Shown piece by piece: positions 1 to 5,436 of a DNA stretch of 6,084 nt. Below the pieces are notes generated by a model that was given only the letters and a program-made list of their open reading frames with translations, did not search any database and was not told the origin of the DNA. Location of the stretch: positions 1 to 6,084 of the forward strand of contig JAKARN010000096.1 of assembly GCA_021828425.1 (NCBI GenBank), written 5' to 3'. The DNA is from Pseudomonadota bacterium (GTDB lineage: Bacteria > Pseudomonadota > Gammaproteobacteria > JAKAQQ01). A program made the translations under genes and the position numbers. Every line of letters begins with the position of its first letter. The first letter of the stretch is position 1.

Positions 1-658
1 CAATACGGGGCGCCCCCAAGTGGCCTACCGGGAGACCATTCGCACCCCGGTCGAGCAGGAGGGCAAGTACATTCGCCAGACCGGTGGTCGTGGCCAGTAT
101 GGTCATGTCTGGATTCGTCTCCAGCCGCTGCCGCCGGGTTCGGGTTACCAGTTCGAAAACGCGATTGTCGGGGGGGTGATTCCTCGTGAGTACATTCCGG
201 CCGTCGACAAGGGGATTCGCGAACAGGCGGAAAATGGCGTCCTGGCTGGGTTCCCCGTCGTCGATTTCCGGGTGGAACTGTTTGATGGTTCCTACCATGA
301 CGTGGATTCCAGTGAAATCGCCTTCAAGATTGCGGGCTCCATGGCCTTCAAGGAAGCTGTCAAACGTGCACGTCCTGTTCTGCTCGAGCCCATCATGAAG
401 GTTGAGGTGGTGACTCCAGAAGATTTCATGGGTAATGTCATCGGCGACCTTAACCGCCGTCGCGGCGTGGTCCAAGGTCTGGACGACTCCCCGTCCGGCA
501 AGGTAATCCGTGTCGAGGTTCCATTGGCCGAGATGTTTGGCTATGCCACTGACCTGCGGTCAGGTACCGAAGGCCGTGCCACTTATTCGATGGAGTTTAG
601 CCATTACGCCGAGGCACCCAACCATGTGACCGAGATGGTCATCAAGAAGGCCTCTTGA
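1..658 (+). CDS. fusA: Elongation factor G, C-terminal part (5' end outside window)
   Basis: EF-G is the GTPase that moves tRNAs and mRNA through the ribosome after each peptide bond and helps RRF split ribosomes. The reading frame is already open at base 2 ([12 protein letters not shown]), matching the end of domain III, so the apparent GTG at 20 is an internal valine and not the start. About 219 codons remain of a protein usually near 700. They cover domain IV (GRGQYGHV, then [13 protein letters not shown], whose His codon at 296-298 corresponds to the tip residue that enters the A-site decoding region) and domain V ([29 protein letters not shown], the MEFSHY end). The TGA stop is at 656-658. 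Codons are mixed GC-rich, unlike the following tuf. The gene is followed after 62 bases by tuf, the usual str-operon pair. The GTPase domain is not in view; identification is nevertheless very secure. Confidence 0.97.
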   Translation, partial: NTGRPQVAYRETIRTPVEQEGKYIRQTGGRGQYGHVWIRLQPLPPGSGYQFENAIVGGVIPREYIPAVDKGIREQAENGVLAGFPVVDFRVELFDGSYHDVDSSEIAFKIAGSMAFKEAVKRARPVLLEPIMKVEVVTPEDFMGNVIGDLNRRRGVVQGLDDSPSGKVIRVEVPLAEMFGYATDLRSGTEGRATYSMEFSHYAEAPNHVTEMVIKKAS

Positions 659-720
659 GCTCAAGCAACGGCACCCGGAGCCTTTTTCCCAACACCCAGC
701 TATTAACGAGGTAGAGTCAC

Positions 721-1911
721 ATGTCGAAGGGGAAGTTTGAGCGGACGAAGCCGCACATCAATGTGGGGACGATCGGTCATGTGGACCATGGGAAGACGAC
801 GCTGACGGCGGCGATCACGAAGGTGATGGCGGGTCGGTATGGGGGGGAGGTGAAGGGGTATGACCAGATTGACAATGCGCCGGAGGAGCGGGCGCGGGGG
901 ATTACGATTGCGACGTCGCACGTGGAGTACGAGAGTGCGAAGCGGCACTATGCGCATGTGGACTGCCCGGGGCATGCGGATTATGTGAAGAACATGATTA
1001 CGGGGGCGGCGCAGATGGATGGAGCGATTTTGGTGGTATCGGCGGCGGATGGGCCGATGCCGCAGACGCGGGAGCACATTTTGTTGGCGCGGCAGGTGGG
1101 GGTACCGTACATTGTGGTGTATTTGAACAAGGTGGACATGGTGGATGATGCGGAGTTATTGGAGTTGGTGGAGATGGAGGTGCGGGACTTATTGAGCAAG
1201 TACGAGTTTCCGGGGGACAAGACGCCGGTGGTTCGAGGGTCGGCGCTGAAGGCGTTGGAAGGGGACAGTGGGGAGTCGGGGACGGCGAGCATTGAGCGGC
1301 TGATGGAGGTGATGGACGGGTATTTCCCGGAGCCGAAGCGGTTGGTGGACGGGGATTATTTGATGCCGATTGAGGATGTATTTTCGATTTCAGGTCGAGG
1401 GACGGTGGTGACGGGCCGAGTGGAGCGGGGTCGGGTCCGGGTAGGGGACGAGGTGGAGATTGTGGGGTTACGGGAGACGCAGAAGACGACGGTGACGGGT
1501 GTGGAGATGTTTCGGAAGTTATTGGACGAGGGACGGGCGGGGGACAACGTGGGGGTTTTGTTGCGAGGGACGAAGCGGGAGGAGGTGGAGCGGGGCCAGG
1601 TGTTGGCGAAGCCGGGGAGCATCACGCCGCACACGCGGTTCGAGGCGGAGGCGTACATTTTGACGAAGGAGGAGGGGGGTCGTCACACCTCATTTTTTGG
1701 GGGGTATCGGCCGCAGTTTTATTTTCGGACGACGGACGTGACGGGGGCGGTGGAGTTGCCGGCGGGGGTGGAGATGGTGATGCCCGGGGACAATACGAAG
1801 CTGGTAGTGACACTGATTTCACCGGTGGCGATGGAAGAGGGTCTGCGGTTTGCGATCCGCGAAGGCGGCCATACCGTGGGTGCCGGCGTCGTCAGCAAAG
1901 TCCTCGCCTGA
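721..1911 (+). CDS. tuf: Elongation factor Tu (EF-Tu), mosaic codon usage
   Basis: EF-Tu is the GTPase that carries aminoacyl-tRNA to the ribosomal A site. The 396-residue product is full length (E. coli has 393-394). All GTPase motifs are intact: P-loop GHVDHGKT (19-26), switch I RGITI with Thr62, DCPGH (81-85) with catalytic His85, NKVD (136-139) and SALK (174-177). The beta-barrel domains 2 and 3 follow, ending RTVGAGVV-like (here [13 protein letters not shown]). The ATG is supported by a GAGGT ribosome binding site at 708-712, 8 bases upstream. The odd part is codon choice. In codons 1-360 by my count 31 of 41 Gly are GGG, 26 of 27 Thr are ACG and every Ala is GCG. In codons 361-396 no Gly is GGG and no Thr is ACG. 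Such usage is surprising for a very highly expressed gene and suggests a recombined gene. The protein itself looks functional. Confidence 0.97.
   Translation: MSKGKFERTKPHINVGTIGHVDHGKTTLTAAITKVMAGRYGGEVKGYDQIDNAPEERARGITIATSHVEYESAKRHYAHVDCPGHADYVKNMITGAAQMDGAILVVSAADGPMPQTREHILLARQVGVPYIVVYLNKVDMVDDAELLELVEMEVRDLLSKYEFPGDKTPVVRGSALKALEGDSGESGTASIERLMEVMDGYFPEPKRLVDGDYLMPIEDVFSISGRGTVVTGRVERGRVRVGDEVEIVGLRETQKTTVTGVEMFRKLLDEGRAGDNVGVLLRGTKREEVERGQVLAKPGSITPHTRFEAEAYILTKEEGGRHTSFFGGYRPQFYFRTTDVTGAVELPAGVEMVMPGDNTKLVVTLISPVAMEEGLRFAIREGGHTVGAGVVSKVLA
831..858 (+). other. Potential G-quadruplex motif in tuf, 5' copy
   Basis: G runs lie at 831-833, 841-847 (long enough for two runs with a one-base loop) and 855-858, with 7-base loops between them. 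This fits the canonical rule of four G3 tracts with loops of 1-7 bases, on the mRNA sense strand. It encodes the Gly/Arg-rich stretch near residues 37-46. Folding is inferred from pattern only. Confidence 0.5.
1427..1447 (+). other. Potential G-quadruplex motif in tuf, strongest copy
   Basis: Four G runs at 1427-1430, 1433-1435, 1439-1441 and 1444-1447 are separated by loops of only 2, 3 and 2 bases, which is a very favourable quadruplex pattern. It lies on the sense strand in the domain 2 segment that encodes ERGRVRVGD. The amino acids are conserved in EF-Tu, but synonymous codons without G runs were available. Folding in the cell is not shown. Confidence 0.6.
1530..1555 (+). other. Potential G-quadruplex motif in tuf, third copy
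   Basis: G runs at 1530-1532, 1535-1537, 1539-1543 and 1551-1555 have loops of 2, 1 and 7 bases on the sense strand, meeting the canonical quadruplex rule. It lies in the segment encoding [11 protein letters not shown]. It is a pattern match only. Confidence 0.5.
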
Positions 1912-1935
1912 GGAAGCGCAGAGTCATGATGGTAC

Positions 1936-2011
1936 AGGCCAGTAGCTCAACTGGTAGAGCAGCGGTCTCCAAAACCGCAGGTTGGGGGTTCGAGTCCCTC
2001 CTGGCCTGCCA
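1936..2011 (+). tRNA. trnW: tRNA-Trp, anticodon CCA
   Basis: A complete 76-base cloverleaf can be drawn. The acceptor stem AGGCCAG (1936-1942) pairs with CTGGCCT (2001-2007). The D stem is GCTC/GAGC with an AACTGGTA loop. The anticodon stem GCGGT/ACCGC (1962-1966, 1974-1978) holds loop CTCCAAA with anticodon CCA at 1969-1971. The T stem GGGGG/CCCTC holds loop TTCGAGT and has one G-U pair. The discriminator is G2008 and the 3' CCA is encoded (2009-2011), so no CCA addition is needed. It starts 25 bases after the tuf stop and ends 18 bases before secE, leaving no room for its own promoter or terminator. It is therefore cut from the tuf-secE transcript, a common arrangement (tuf-trnW-secE) in many bacteria. 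Confidence 0.97.
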
Positions 2012-2029
2012 GTTCCGGGGCTTCGTTTG

Positions 2030-2428
2030 ATGGTCGCTCCACGGACGCCGGCGGCCGGCCCGATCCGGGAGAGTGAACCTCGCGGGGAAAAGGTCAAGCT
2101 TCTCCTGGCGGTGATCCTGCCGGTAGTGGGGCTAGTCGGTTACTACTATTACGACCGGCTCTCGACCGGAATCCGCTTGGGCGGGTTGCTGGCCAGTTTT
2201 GTGGTGGCGGTGGGATTCCTCGGTTGGAGCCGGGCCGGGAAAACGCTGTGGAGCTTCGTTCTCGAAGCCCGCACCGAACTGCGCAAGGTGATTTGGCCGA
2301 CCCGCAAGGAAACCACCGATACCACGCTCTTTGTTTTGGTCATGGTGATCGTACTCGCGATCCTCTTGTGGCTGATTGATATGGGTCTCGATTTTGGCAT
2401 TCGTCTCATCACTGGGCATGCGGGTTGA
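2030..2428 (+). CDS. secE: Preprotein translocase subunit SecE
   Basis: SecE is the essential clamp subunit of the SecYEG channel that moves proteins across or into the inner membrane. The 132-residue product is of the long proteobacterial type (E. coli 127) with three predicted membrane helices at about residues 22-41, 48-66 and 98-120. Before the third helix lies the conserved cytosolic amphipathic helix and hinge, with FVLEARTELRKVIWPTRKET (about 76-95) carrying the family signature. The frame is open upstream to a TTG at 1982, but that lies inside tRNA-Trp, so the ATG at 2030 is chosen. It has only a poor ribosome binding site (CCGGGG near 2016-2021). It is followed by nusG after 3 bases, which makes translational coupling likely. 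Confidence 0.93.
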   Translation: MVAPRTPAAGPIRESEPRGEKVKLLLAVILPVVGLVGYYYYDRLSTGIRLGGLLASFVVAVGFLGWSRAGKTLWSFVLEARTELRKVIWPTRKETTDTTLFVLVMVIVLAILLWLIDMGLDFGIRLITGHAG

Positions 2429-2431
2429 TCC

Positions 2432-2965
2432 ATGGCGCTCCAATGGTATGTCCTTCAGACCTACTCCGGATTTGAACGGCAGGCTGAACGTTCGCTCCGT
2501 GAACGAGTGCTCTTGCGGGGCATGCAGGATCACTTCGGGGCCATTCTGGTCCCGACCGAGGAAGTGGTTGAGATGCGCGAAGGGCGCAAGCGGAAAAGCG
2601 AGCGGAAGTTTTTCCCGGGCTATCTTCTCGTCCAGATGGAACTGGATGACGAAACGTGGCATCTCGTGCGCAGTGTCCCCAAGGTCCTCGGTTTTGTCGG
2701 TGGTACGGCTGAACACCCGAAGCCCATTCCAGATGGCGAGGCTGAGGCTATCCTCATGCGGGTGCGGGAAGGGGCCAGCAAGCCCAAGCCCAAGATCCTG
2801 TTCGAGCCCGGCCAGATGGTACGGGTGATTGATGGTCCCTTTAATGATTTCAATGGCATGGTCGAAGAAGTCAACTATGAGAAAAACCGGTTGCGGGTTT
2901 CGGTACGCATTTTTGACCGCTCGACCCCGGTGGATCTCGACTTTTCCCAGGTGGAAAAGGCATAA
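2432..2965 (+). CDS. nusG: Transcription termination/antitermination factor NusG
   Basis: NusG binds RNA polymerase through its N-terminal NGN domain and helps processivity. Its C-terminal KOW domain contacts either ribosomal protein S10 (coupling transcription to translation) or Rho (termination). The product has 177 residues (E. coli 181). The NGN domain covers about 4-115, with [11 protein letters not shown] at the start, [10 protein letters not shown] (60-69) and [16 protein letters not shown]. The KOW domain covers about 126-153 ([17 protein letters not shown]), and the protein ends FSQVEKA as in gammaproteobacterial and betaproteobacterial NusG. The ATG lies 3 bases after the secE TGA and lacks a clear ribosome binding site of its own, so it is probably translated by coupling with secE. 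secE-nusG is a near-universal pair. Confidence 0.97.
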   Translation: MALQWYVLQTYSGFERQAERSLRERVLLRGMQDHFGAILVPTEEVVEMREGRKRKSERKFFPGYLLVQMELDDETWHLVRSVPKVLGFVGGTAEHPKPIPDGEAEAILMRVREGASKPKPKILFEPGQMVRVIDGPFNDFNGMVEEVNYEKNRLRVSVRIFDRSTPVDLDFSQVEKA

Positions 2966-2972
2966 CGCGTGC

Positions 2973-3015
2973 GGTCCATCCCGGTTTGCCGAGGTGGATC
3001 TCCCAGAAGGGTGAG
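2973..3015 (+). promoter_or_regulatory. rplK leader stem-loop, candidate L1 autoregulatory site
   Basis: In the 60-base nusG-rplK spacer, 2973-2980 pairs with 2993-3000 (8 pairs, two of them G-U). A C/A mismatch follows, then CGG (2982-2984) pairs with CCG (2989-2991) around a TTTG loop. Immediately after, CCC (3002-3004) can pair with GGG (3009-3011) around AGAA, next to the rplK ribosome binding site GAGGT (3013-3017). In E. coli and other bacteria L1 represses rplK-rplA translation by binding a structured leader that mimics its 23S rRNA site. The position fits that role. I have not matched the L1 consensus, so the assignment is inference. Confidence 0.45.
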
Positions 3016-3025
3016 GTAACGAGTC

Positions 3026-3460
3026 ATGGCAAAAAAGGTCCAGACGATGATTCGGCTCCAGGTGGCGGCTGGTGCTGCCAACCCTAGCCCGCCCGTGGGT
3101 CCGGCCCTTGGGCAGCATGGAGTCAACATCATGGAATTCTGCAAGGCGTTCAATGCGCAGACCCAGGCGTTGGAGAAGGGTCTGCCTATCCCAGTCGTGA
3201 TCACGGTTTATACCGACCGCAGCTTTACGTTCATTACCAAGACGCCCCCGGCCTCGGTGCTGATCCGGAAAGCCATCGGGCTTGAGAAGGGCAGCGCAAC
3301 ACCCAACACCGCGAAGGTGGGACGGCTGACACGCGCTCAGGTGGAGGCTATCGCAAGGACCAAGCAGCCAGATCTCACGGCGGCGGATCTTGATGCGGCC
3401 GTCCGTTCCATTGCAGGAACTGCTAGGAGCATGGGTGTTGACGTGGAGGTTGGGCCATGA
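3026..3460 (+). CDS. rplK: 50S ribosomal protein L11
   Basis: L11 sits at the GTPase-associated centre of the large subunit, binds 23S rRNA helices 43-44 and is needed for stringent factor RelA to sense uncharged tRNA. It is also part of the thiostrepton site. The product has 144 residues (E. coli 142). The N-terminal domain has the proline-rich [20 protein letters not shown] segment (about 19-38), which contacts thiostrepton in the family. The linker is around [13 protein letters not shown], and the C-terminal RNA-binding domain ends with [16 protein letters not shown]. The ATG is preceded by GAGGT at 3013-3017, spaced 8 bases. Its TGA overlaps the rplA ATG (ATGA at 3457-3460), giving coupled translation of L11 and L1 at about 1:1. 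Confidence 0.97.
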   Translation: MAKKVQTMIRLQVAAGAANPSPPVGPALGQHGVNIMEFCKAFNAQTQALEKGLPIPVVITVYTDRSFTFITKTPPASVLIRKAIGLEKGSATPNTAKVGRLTRAQVEAIARTKQPDLTAADLDAAVRSIAGTARSMGVDVEVGP

Positions 3461-4152
3461 GACTCAGCAAGCGGTTTCGTGCCATCCGGCAGCGCCTACC
3501 CGGAGGGGGGCGCAGCTATCCCATCGGGGAGGCCATCGTCCTGCTCAAGGAGCTTTCCACCGTGCGTTTCCGGGAAAGCGTTGATGTGGCGATCAATCTC
3601 GGAATCGATGCCAAGAAGGGTGACCAAGTGGTTCGGGGTGCGACCGTATTGCCGAATGGTACGGGCAAGTCGACCCGGGTTGCGGTCTTTGCCCAGGGGG
3701 CAGCGGCCGAGCAGGCCCGGCAGGCAGGTGCTGACCTCGTCGGTATGGAGGACCTAGCCGAGCGGATCCGCGGCGGGGCGATTGAATTCGATGTTTTGAT
3801 TGCGGCTCCCGATGCCATGCGCATGGTGAGCCCTTTGGGTCAGATTCTGGGCCCGCGTGGACTCATGCCCAACCCCAAAGTGGGAACTGTGACCCCGGAT
3901 GTGGCCCAGGCAGTCCGCAATGCCAAGGCAGGACAGGTCCGTTATCGCGCCGATAAGGCCGGAATCGTCCACTGCACCATCGGCAAGGTCGATTTTGAGC
4001 CACGTGCGCTCCAGCAGAATTTGCAGGTACTTTTGACCGATCTCGTGCGTGCCAAACCGGCGACCGCGAAAGGGCAGTATCTGCGCAAGCTCACCCTCTC
4101 GACCACGATGGGGCCTGGGCTTGTGATCGATCTGGCCACACTCGAGTACTGA
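3457..4152 (+). CDS. rplA: 50S ribosomal protein L1
   Basis: L1 forms the mobile L1 stalk that guides deacylated tRNA out of the E site, and in many bacteria it also represses its own rplK-rplA mRNA. The product has 231 residues (E. coli 234). Recognisable parts are the N-terminal RFRAIRQRL, domain [15 protein letters not shown] (about 34-47), VLPNGTGK, and the domain II signature [16 protein letters not shown] (131-146), which belongs to the rRNA-binding region. The conserved tail has [16 protein letters not shown]. It starts inside the rplK stop through ATGA, with GAGGT-like purines (GGAGG near 3446-3450) just upstream within rplK. A 198-base spacer with the L10 leader follows, which separates the two regulatory units. 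Confidence 0.97.
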   Translation: MRLSKRFRAIRQRLPGGGRSYPIGEAIVLLKELSTVRFRESVDVAINLGIDAKKGDQVVRGATVLPNGTGKSTRVAVFAQGAAAEQARQAGADLVGMEDLAERIRGGAIEFDVLIAAPDAMRMVSPLGQILGPRGLMPNPKVGTVTPDVAQAVRNAKAGQVRYRADKAGIVHCTIGKVDFEPRALQQNLQVLLTDLVRAKPATAKGQYLRKLTLSTTMGPGLVIDLATLEY

Positions 4153-4170
4153 TTCCAGAGGGATCAGGAT

Positions 4171-4343
4171 CGGGAGCCGGAGCCCGGAAATCCGTGTCCG
4201 GGCCAGTCAGAGACCGCAGGGGCCTCCACGGTCGGAGGGGGCTTAATCGCCTGCGTAGACGGTGAGACGGATCGGGGGAGCGCATCCCTCGTGCCACCGC
4301 GGGGCTCCCGGAAGGGATCCCCCTTGCACGTTCCGACCGGGAG
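4171..4343 (+). promoter_or_regulatory. L10 leader: autogenous control element of rplJ-rplL
   Basis: This covers most of the 198-base rplA-rplJ spacer. Helix 1: 4182-4188 pairs with 4197-4203 (7 bp, 8-base loop). Core: CGCAGG (4215-4220) pairs with CCTGCG (4250-4255), enclosing CCTCC (4223-4227) paired with GGAGG (4234-4238). CTTAATC (4242-4248) lies between the two 3' strands, and TAGACGGTGA follows (4256-4265). From memory this nearly repeats the E. coli L10 leader, where the L10-(L12)4 complex binds this kinked helix and blocks rplJ-rplL translation. Downstream, CTCCCGG (4305-4311) is the exact complement of CCGGGAG (4337-4343), the rplJ ribosome binding site. The same CTCCC can instead pair with GGGAG at 4276-4280, so an on/off switch is drawn directly in the sequence. 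Confidence 0.85.
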
Positions 4344-4350
4344 ATGATTC

Positions 4351-4884
4351 ATGCCACTGAGACTGAACGAAAAGCAGCAACGCGTCGAGGAACTAGCCAA
4401 GCTTGCGCGTACGGCCCAGGCAGCCATTGCCCTGGATTACCGGGGAATGAATGCCGGCCAGATGACAAGTCTGAGACAGACCGCCCGAAGTCAGGGAGTT
4501 TATCTCAAGGTTGTCCGCAACACGCTGGCGAAACGGGCCTTGGCAGACACCGACTATGCCTGTCTCGATGAGATCCTGACCGGCCCCGTGCTTCTGGCAT
4601 TGGCGCTTCGGGATCCCGCCGAGGCGGCCCGGGTCATTCGCCAGTTTATAGGCGAAGACCAGCCGCTCAAAGTCCGTGGGCTCGCCCTCGGACGGCGGTT
4701 GTTGCCGGCTTCGGATCTTACCCGTTTGGCCGACCTACCTTCGGCCAGCGAGGCAGTAGCACGACTCATGGCGACACTCCAGGCGCCTGTCAGCCGTCTG
4801 GTCGGCACGCTGACGGCGCCTACCGCGAAACTGGTCCGGACGCTGGCGGCCTTGCGCGATCAAAAAGCGCGGGCTGGCATCTGA
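4351..4884 (+). CDS. rplJ: 50S ribosomal protein L10
   Basis: L10 anchors the L7/L12 stalk to 23S rRNA next to L11. With L12 it is also the repressor acting on its own leader. The product has 177 residues, longer than the 165 of E. coli. The N-terminal RNA-binding domain includes ALDYRGMNAGQM (about 27-38) and VYLKVVRNTLAKRA (50-63), both typical. The extra length is in the C-terminal helix, which has three 11-residue repeats from residue 138 instead of two. The ATG at 4351 has GGAG at 4340-4343 as ribosome binding site. The ATG at 4344 is out of frame with the family match. rplL follows after 53 bases. Confidence 0.97.
   Translation: MPLRLNEKQQRVEELAKLARTAQAAIALDYRGMNAGQMTSLRQTARSQGVYLKVVRNTLAKRALADTDYACLDEILTGPVLLALALRDPAEAARVIRQFIGEDQPLKVRGLALGRRLLPASDLTRLADLPSASEAVARLMATLQAPVSRLVGTLTAPTAKLVRTLAALRDQKARAGI
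4762..4860 (+). repeat. Three tandem 11-residue L12-binding repeats in L10
   Basis: Residues 138-148, 149-159 and 160-170 of L10 read RLMATLQAPVS, RLVGTLTAPTA and KLVRTLAALRD. They share the pattern (R/K)-L-(V/M)-x-T-L. Each encodes one amphipathic segment of the C-terminal helix that docks one L12 dimer. The middle and last copies are also alike at DNA level (CTGGTC, then ACGCTG). E. coli L10 has only two such segments (RLMATM and KLVRTL), so three dimers are expected here. Confidence 0.8.
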
Positions 4885-4937
4885 ATCAAACACCCCCCAT
4901 CCATCCCCACCCGGGGACCTGACCGTAGAGGTATGAC

Positions 4938-5318
4938 ATGGCAATCAGCAAAGATGACATTCTCGAAACCATCTCCAAGATGACCGTCCTTGAGATTGTG
5001 GACCTCATTTCCGCCATGGAAGAAAAGTTCCATGTGACAGCGGCTCAACCTGTCGCCATGGCCGCACCGGCGGCCGGAGGCGCAGCTGCCGCGGCGGTGG
5101 AGGAGAAGACAGAATTCACGGTTTCCTTGGCGAGTTTTGGTGCAAATAAAGTCAACGTGATCAAGGTGGTCCGTTCTCTTACCGGCCTCGGACTCAAAGA
5201 AGCCAAGGATCTAGTCGAAGGTGCGCCCTCGGTGGTCAAGGAAGGCGTGAACAAGGCCGACGCTGAGAAGATGAAGAAAGAACTGGAGGAAGCAGGCGCC
5301 ACCGTGGAGATCAAGTGA
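4938..5318 (+). CDS. rplL: 50S ribosomal protein L7/L12
   Basis: L7/L12 is the multicopy stalk protein that recruits and stimulates the translational GTPases (EF-Tu, EF-G, IF2, RF3). The product has 126 residues (E. coli 121). The N-terminal dimerisation and L10-binding domain covers about 1-35 ([20 protein letters not shown]). An alanine/glycine-rich flexible hinge follows (about 40-55, [11 protein letters not shown]). The C-terminal domain (about 59-126) carries the factor-binding surface [20 protein letters not shown] and the DLVEGAP segment. The start is fixed by GAGGT at 4928-4932, 5 bases upstream; a nearer ATG at 4933 is out of frame. The short C-rich spacer after rplJ has no terminator. 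Higher rplL yield than rplJ is expected from its own strong ribosome binding site. Confidence 0.97.
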   Translation: MAISKDDILETISKMTVLEIVDLISAMEEKFHVTAAQPVAMAAPAAGGAAAAAVEEKTEFTVSLASFGANKVNVIKVVRSLTGLGLKEAKDLVEGAPSVVKEGVNKADAEKMKKELEEAGATVEIK

Positions 5319-5325
5319 GCCAAGT

Positions 5326-5346
5326 CCAGCCGGGGAGAGGGGCTGG
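5326..5346 (+). other. Small hairpin after rplL
   Basis: CCAGCC (5326-5331) is complementary to GGCTGG (5341-5346), with a 9-base G-rich loop, starting 8 bases after the rplL stop. No T run follows, so it is not a simple intrinsic terminator. It stands directly before the longer hairpin at 5356-5384 and may stabilise the rplL 3' end. Confidence 0.4.
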
Positions 5347-5355
5347 CCGACTGGT

Positions 5356-5384
5356 TCGACGGACGGTCTGGAACCGTCCGTCGA
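5356..5384 (+). promoter_or_regulatory. Perfect 12-bp hairpin between rplL and rpoB
   Basis: The arms 5356-5367 (TCGACGGACGGT) and 5373-5384 (ACCGTCCGTCGA) are perfect inverted repeats with a 5-base loop (CTGGA). Pairing continues outward as GG (5353-5354) with CC (5385-5386) past one bulged T. The stem is GC-rich, but what follows (GGATTCTGAAC) has no T tract. In E. coli the rplL-rpoB spacer holds a partial attenuator and an RNase III processing site that lower rpoB relative to rplL. This hairpin occupies the same place and could do the same; that role is inference. Confidence 0.6.
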
Positions 5385-5436
5385 CCGGATTCTGAACATC
5401 AGTGGATCTGAAAGCCGCAGTCGCGGAGGAGTTCGT

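Larger units (their letters stand above)
721..1800 (+). other. Anomalous composition block inside tuf (G-ending codons)
   Basis: From the tuf start to about codon 360 the sense strand is very rich in G and poor in C. Gly is mostly GGG, Ala is GCG throughout, Thr is ACG except one ACC (1687-1689), Glu is GAG except one GAA (1258-1260), and Leu is mostly TTG, TTA or CTG. Upstream fusA and downstream secE, nusG and ribosomal genes use mixed C-, T- and G-ending codons. The last 36 codons of tuf return to that local style (GGC, GGT, ACC, GCC, GTC, CTC). The left edge coincides with the start codon within a few bases; the right edge lies near 1785-1810. The counts are by eye. Transfer, gene conversion or selection on the mRNA are possible causes. 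Confidence 0.8.

Noticed and set aside
670..687. Possible terminator between fusA and tuf (GGC...GCC followed by five T)
   Set aside because: The stem is only 3 bp with a 7-base loop; too weak for an intrinsic terminator, and the T run is probably chance.
701..706. TATTAA as a -10 promoter element before tuf
   Set aside because: No -35 element at the right distance, and only about 14 bases lie between it and the start codon, so it overlaps the ribosome binding site region.
703..1077. Arg/His/Leu-rich open frame on the - strand over the tuf start
   Set aside because: Its odd composition is just the complement of the G-ending tuf codons; no family resemblance.
1982..2029. Upstream TTG start giving SecE 16 more residues
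   Set aside because: It would begin inside tRNA-Trp and add residues encoded by the T arm; the ATG at 2030 gives the usual family length.
2915..2950. TTGACC near the end of nusG as a -35 box for an rplK promoter
   Set aside because: No acceptable -10 element follows at 16-18 bases, and the bases are constrained by coding.
2132..3118. Long open frame of 328 codons on the - strand across secE, nusG and rplK
   Set aside because: It lies fully antisense to three certain genes, has no recognisable domain, and long antisense frames are common in GC-rich coding DNA.
4344..4571. Open frame starting at ATG 4344, just before rplJ
   Set aside because: It is a different frame from the L10 match, has no family resemblance and no better binding site; a shadow of rplJ.
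4885..4937. Spacer between rplJ and rplL as a terminator or promoter site
   Set aside because: It is C-rich with only a small CCCC/GGGG inverted repeat (near 4905-4917), no T tract and no promoter-like pair; it holds just the rplL ribosome binding site.
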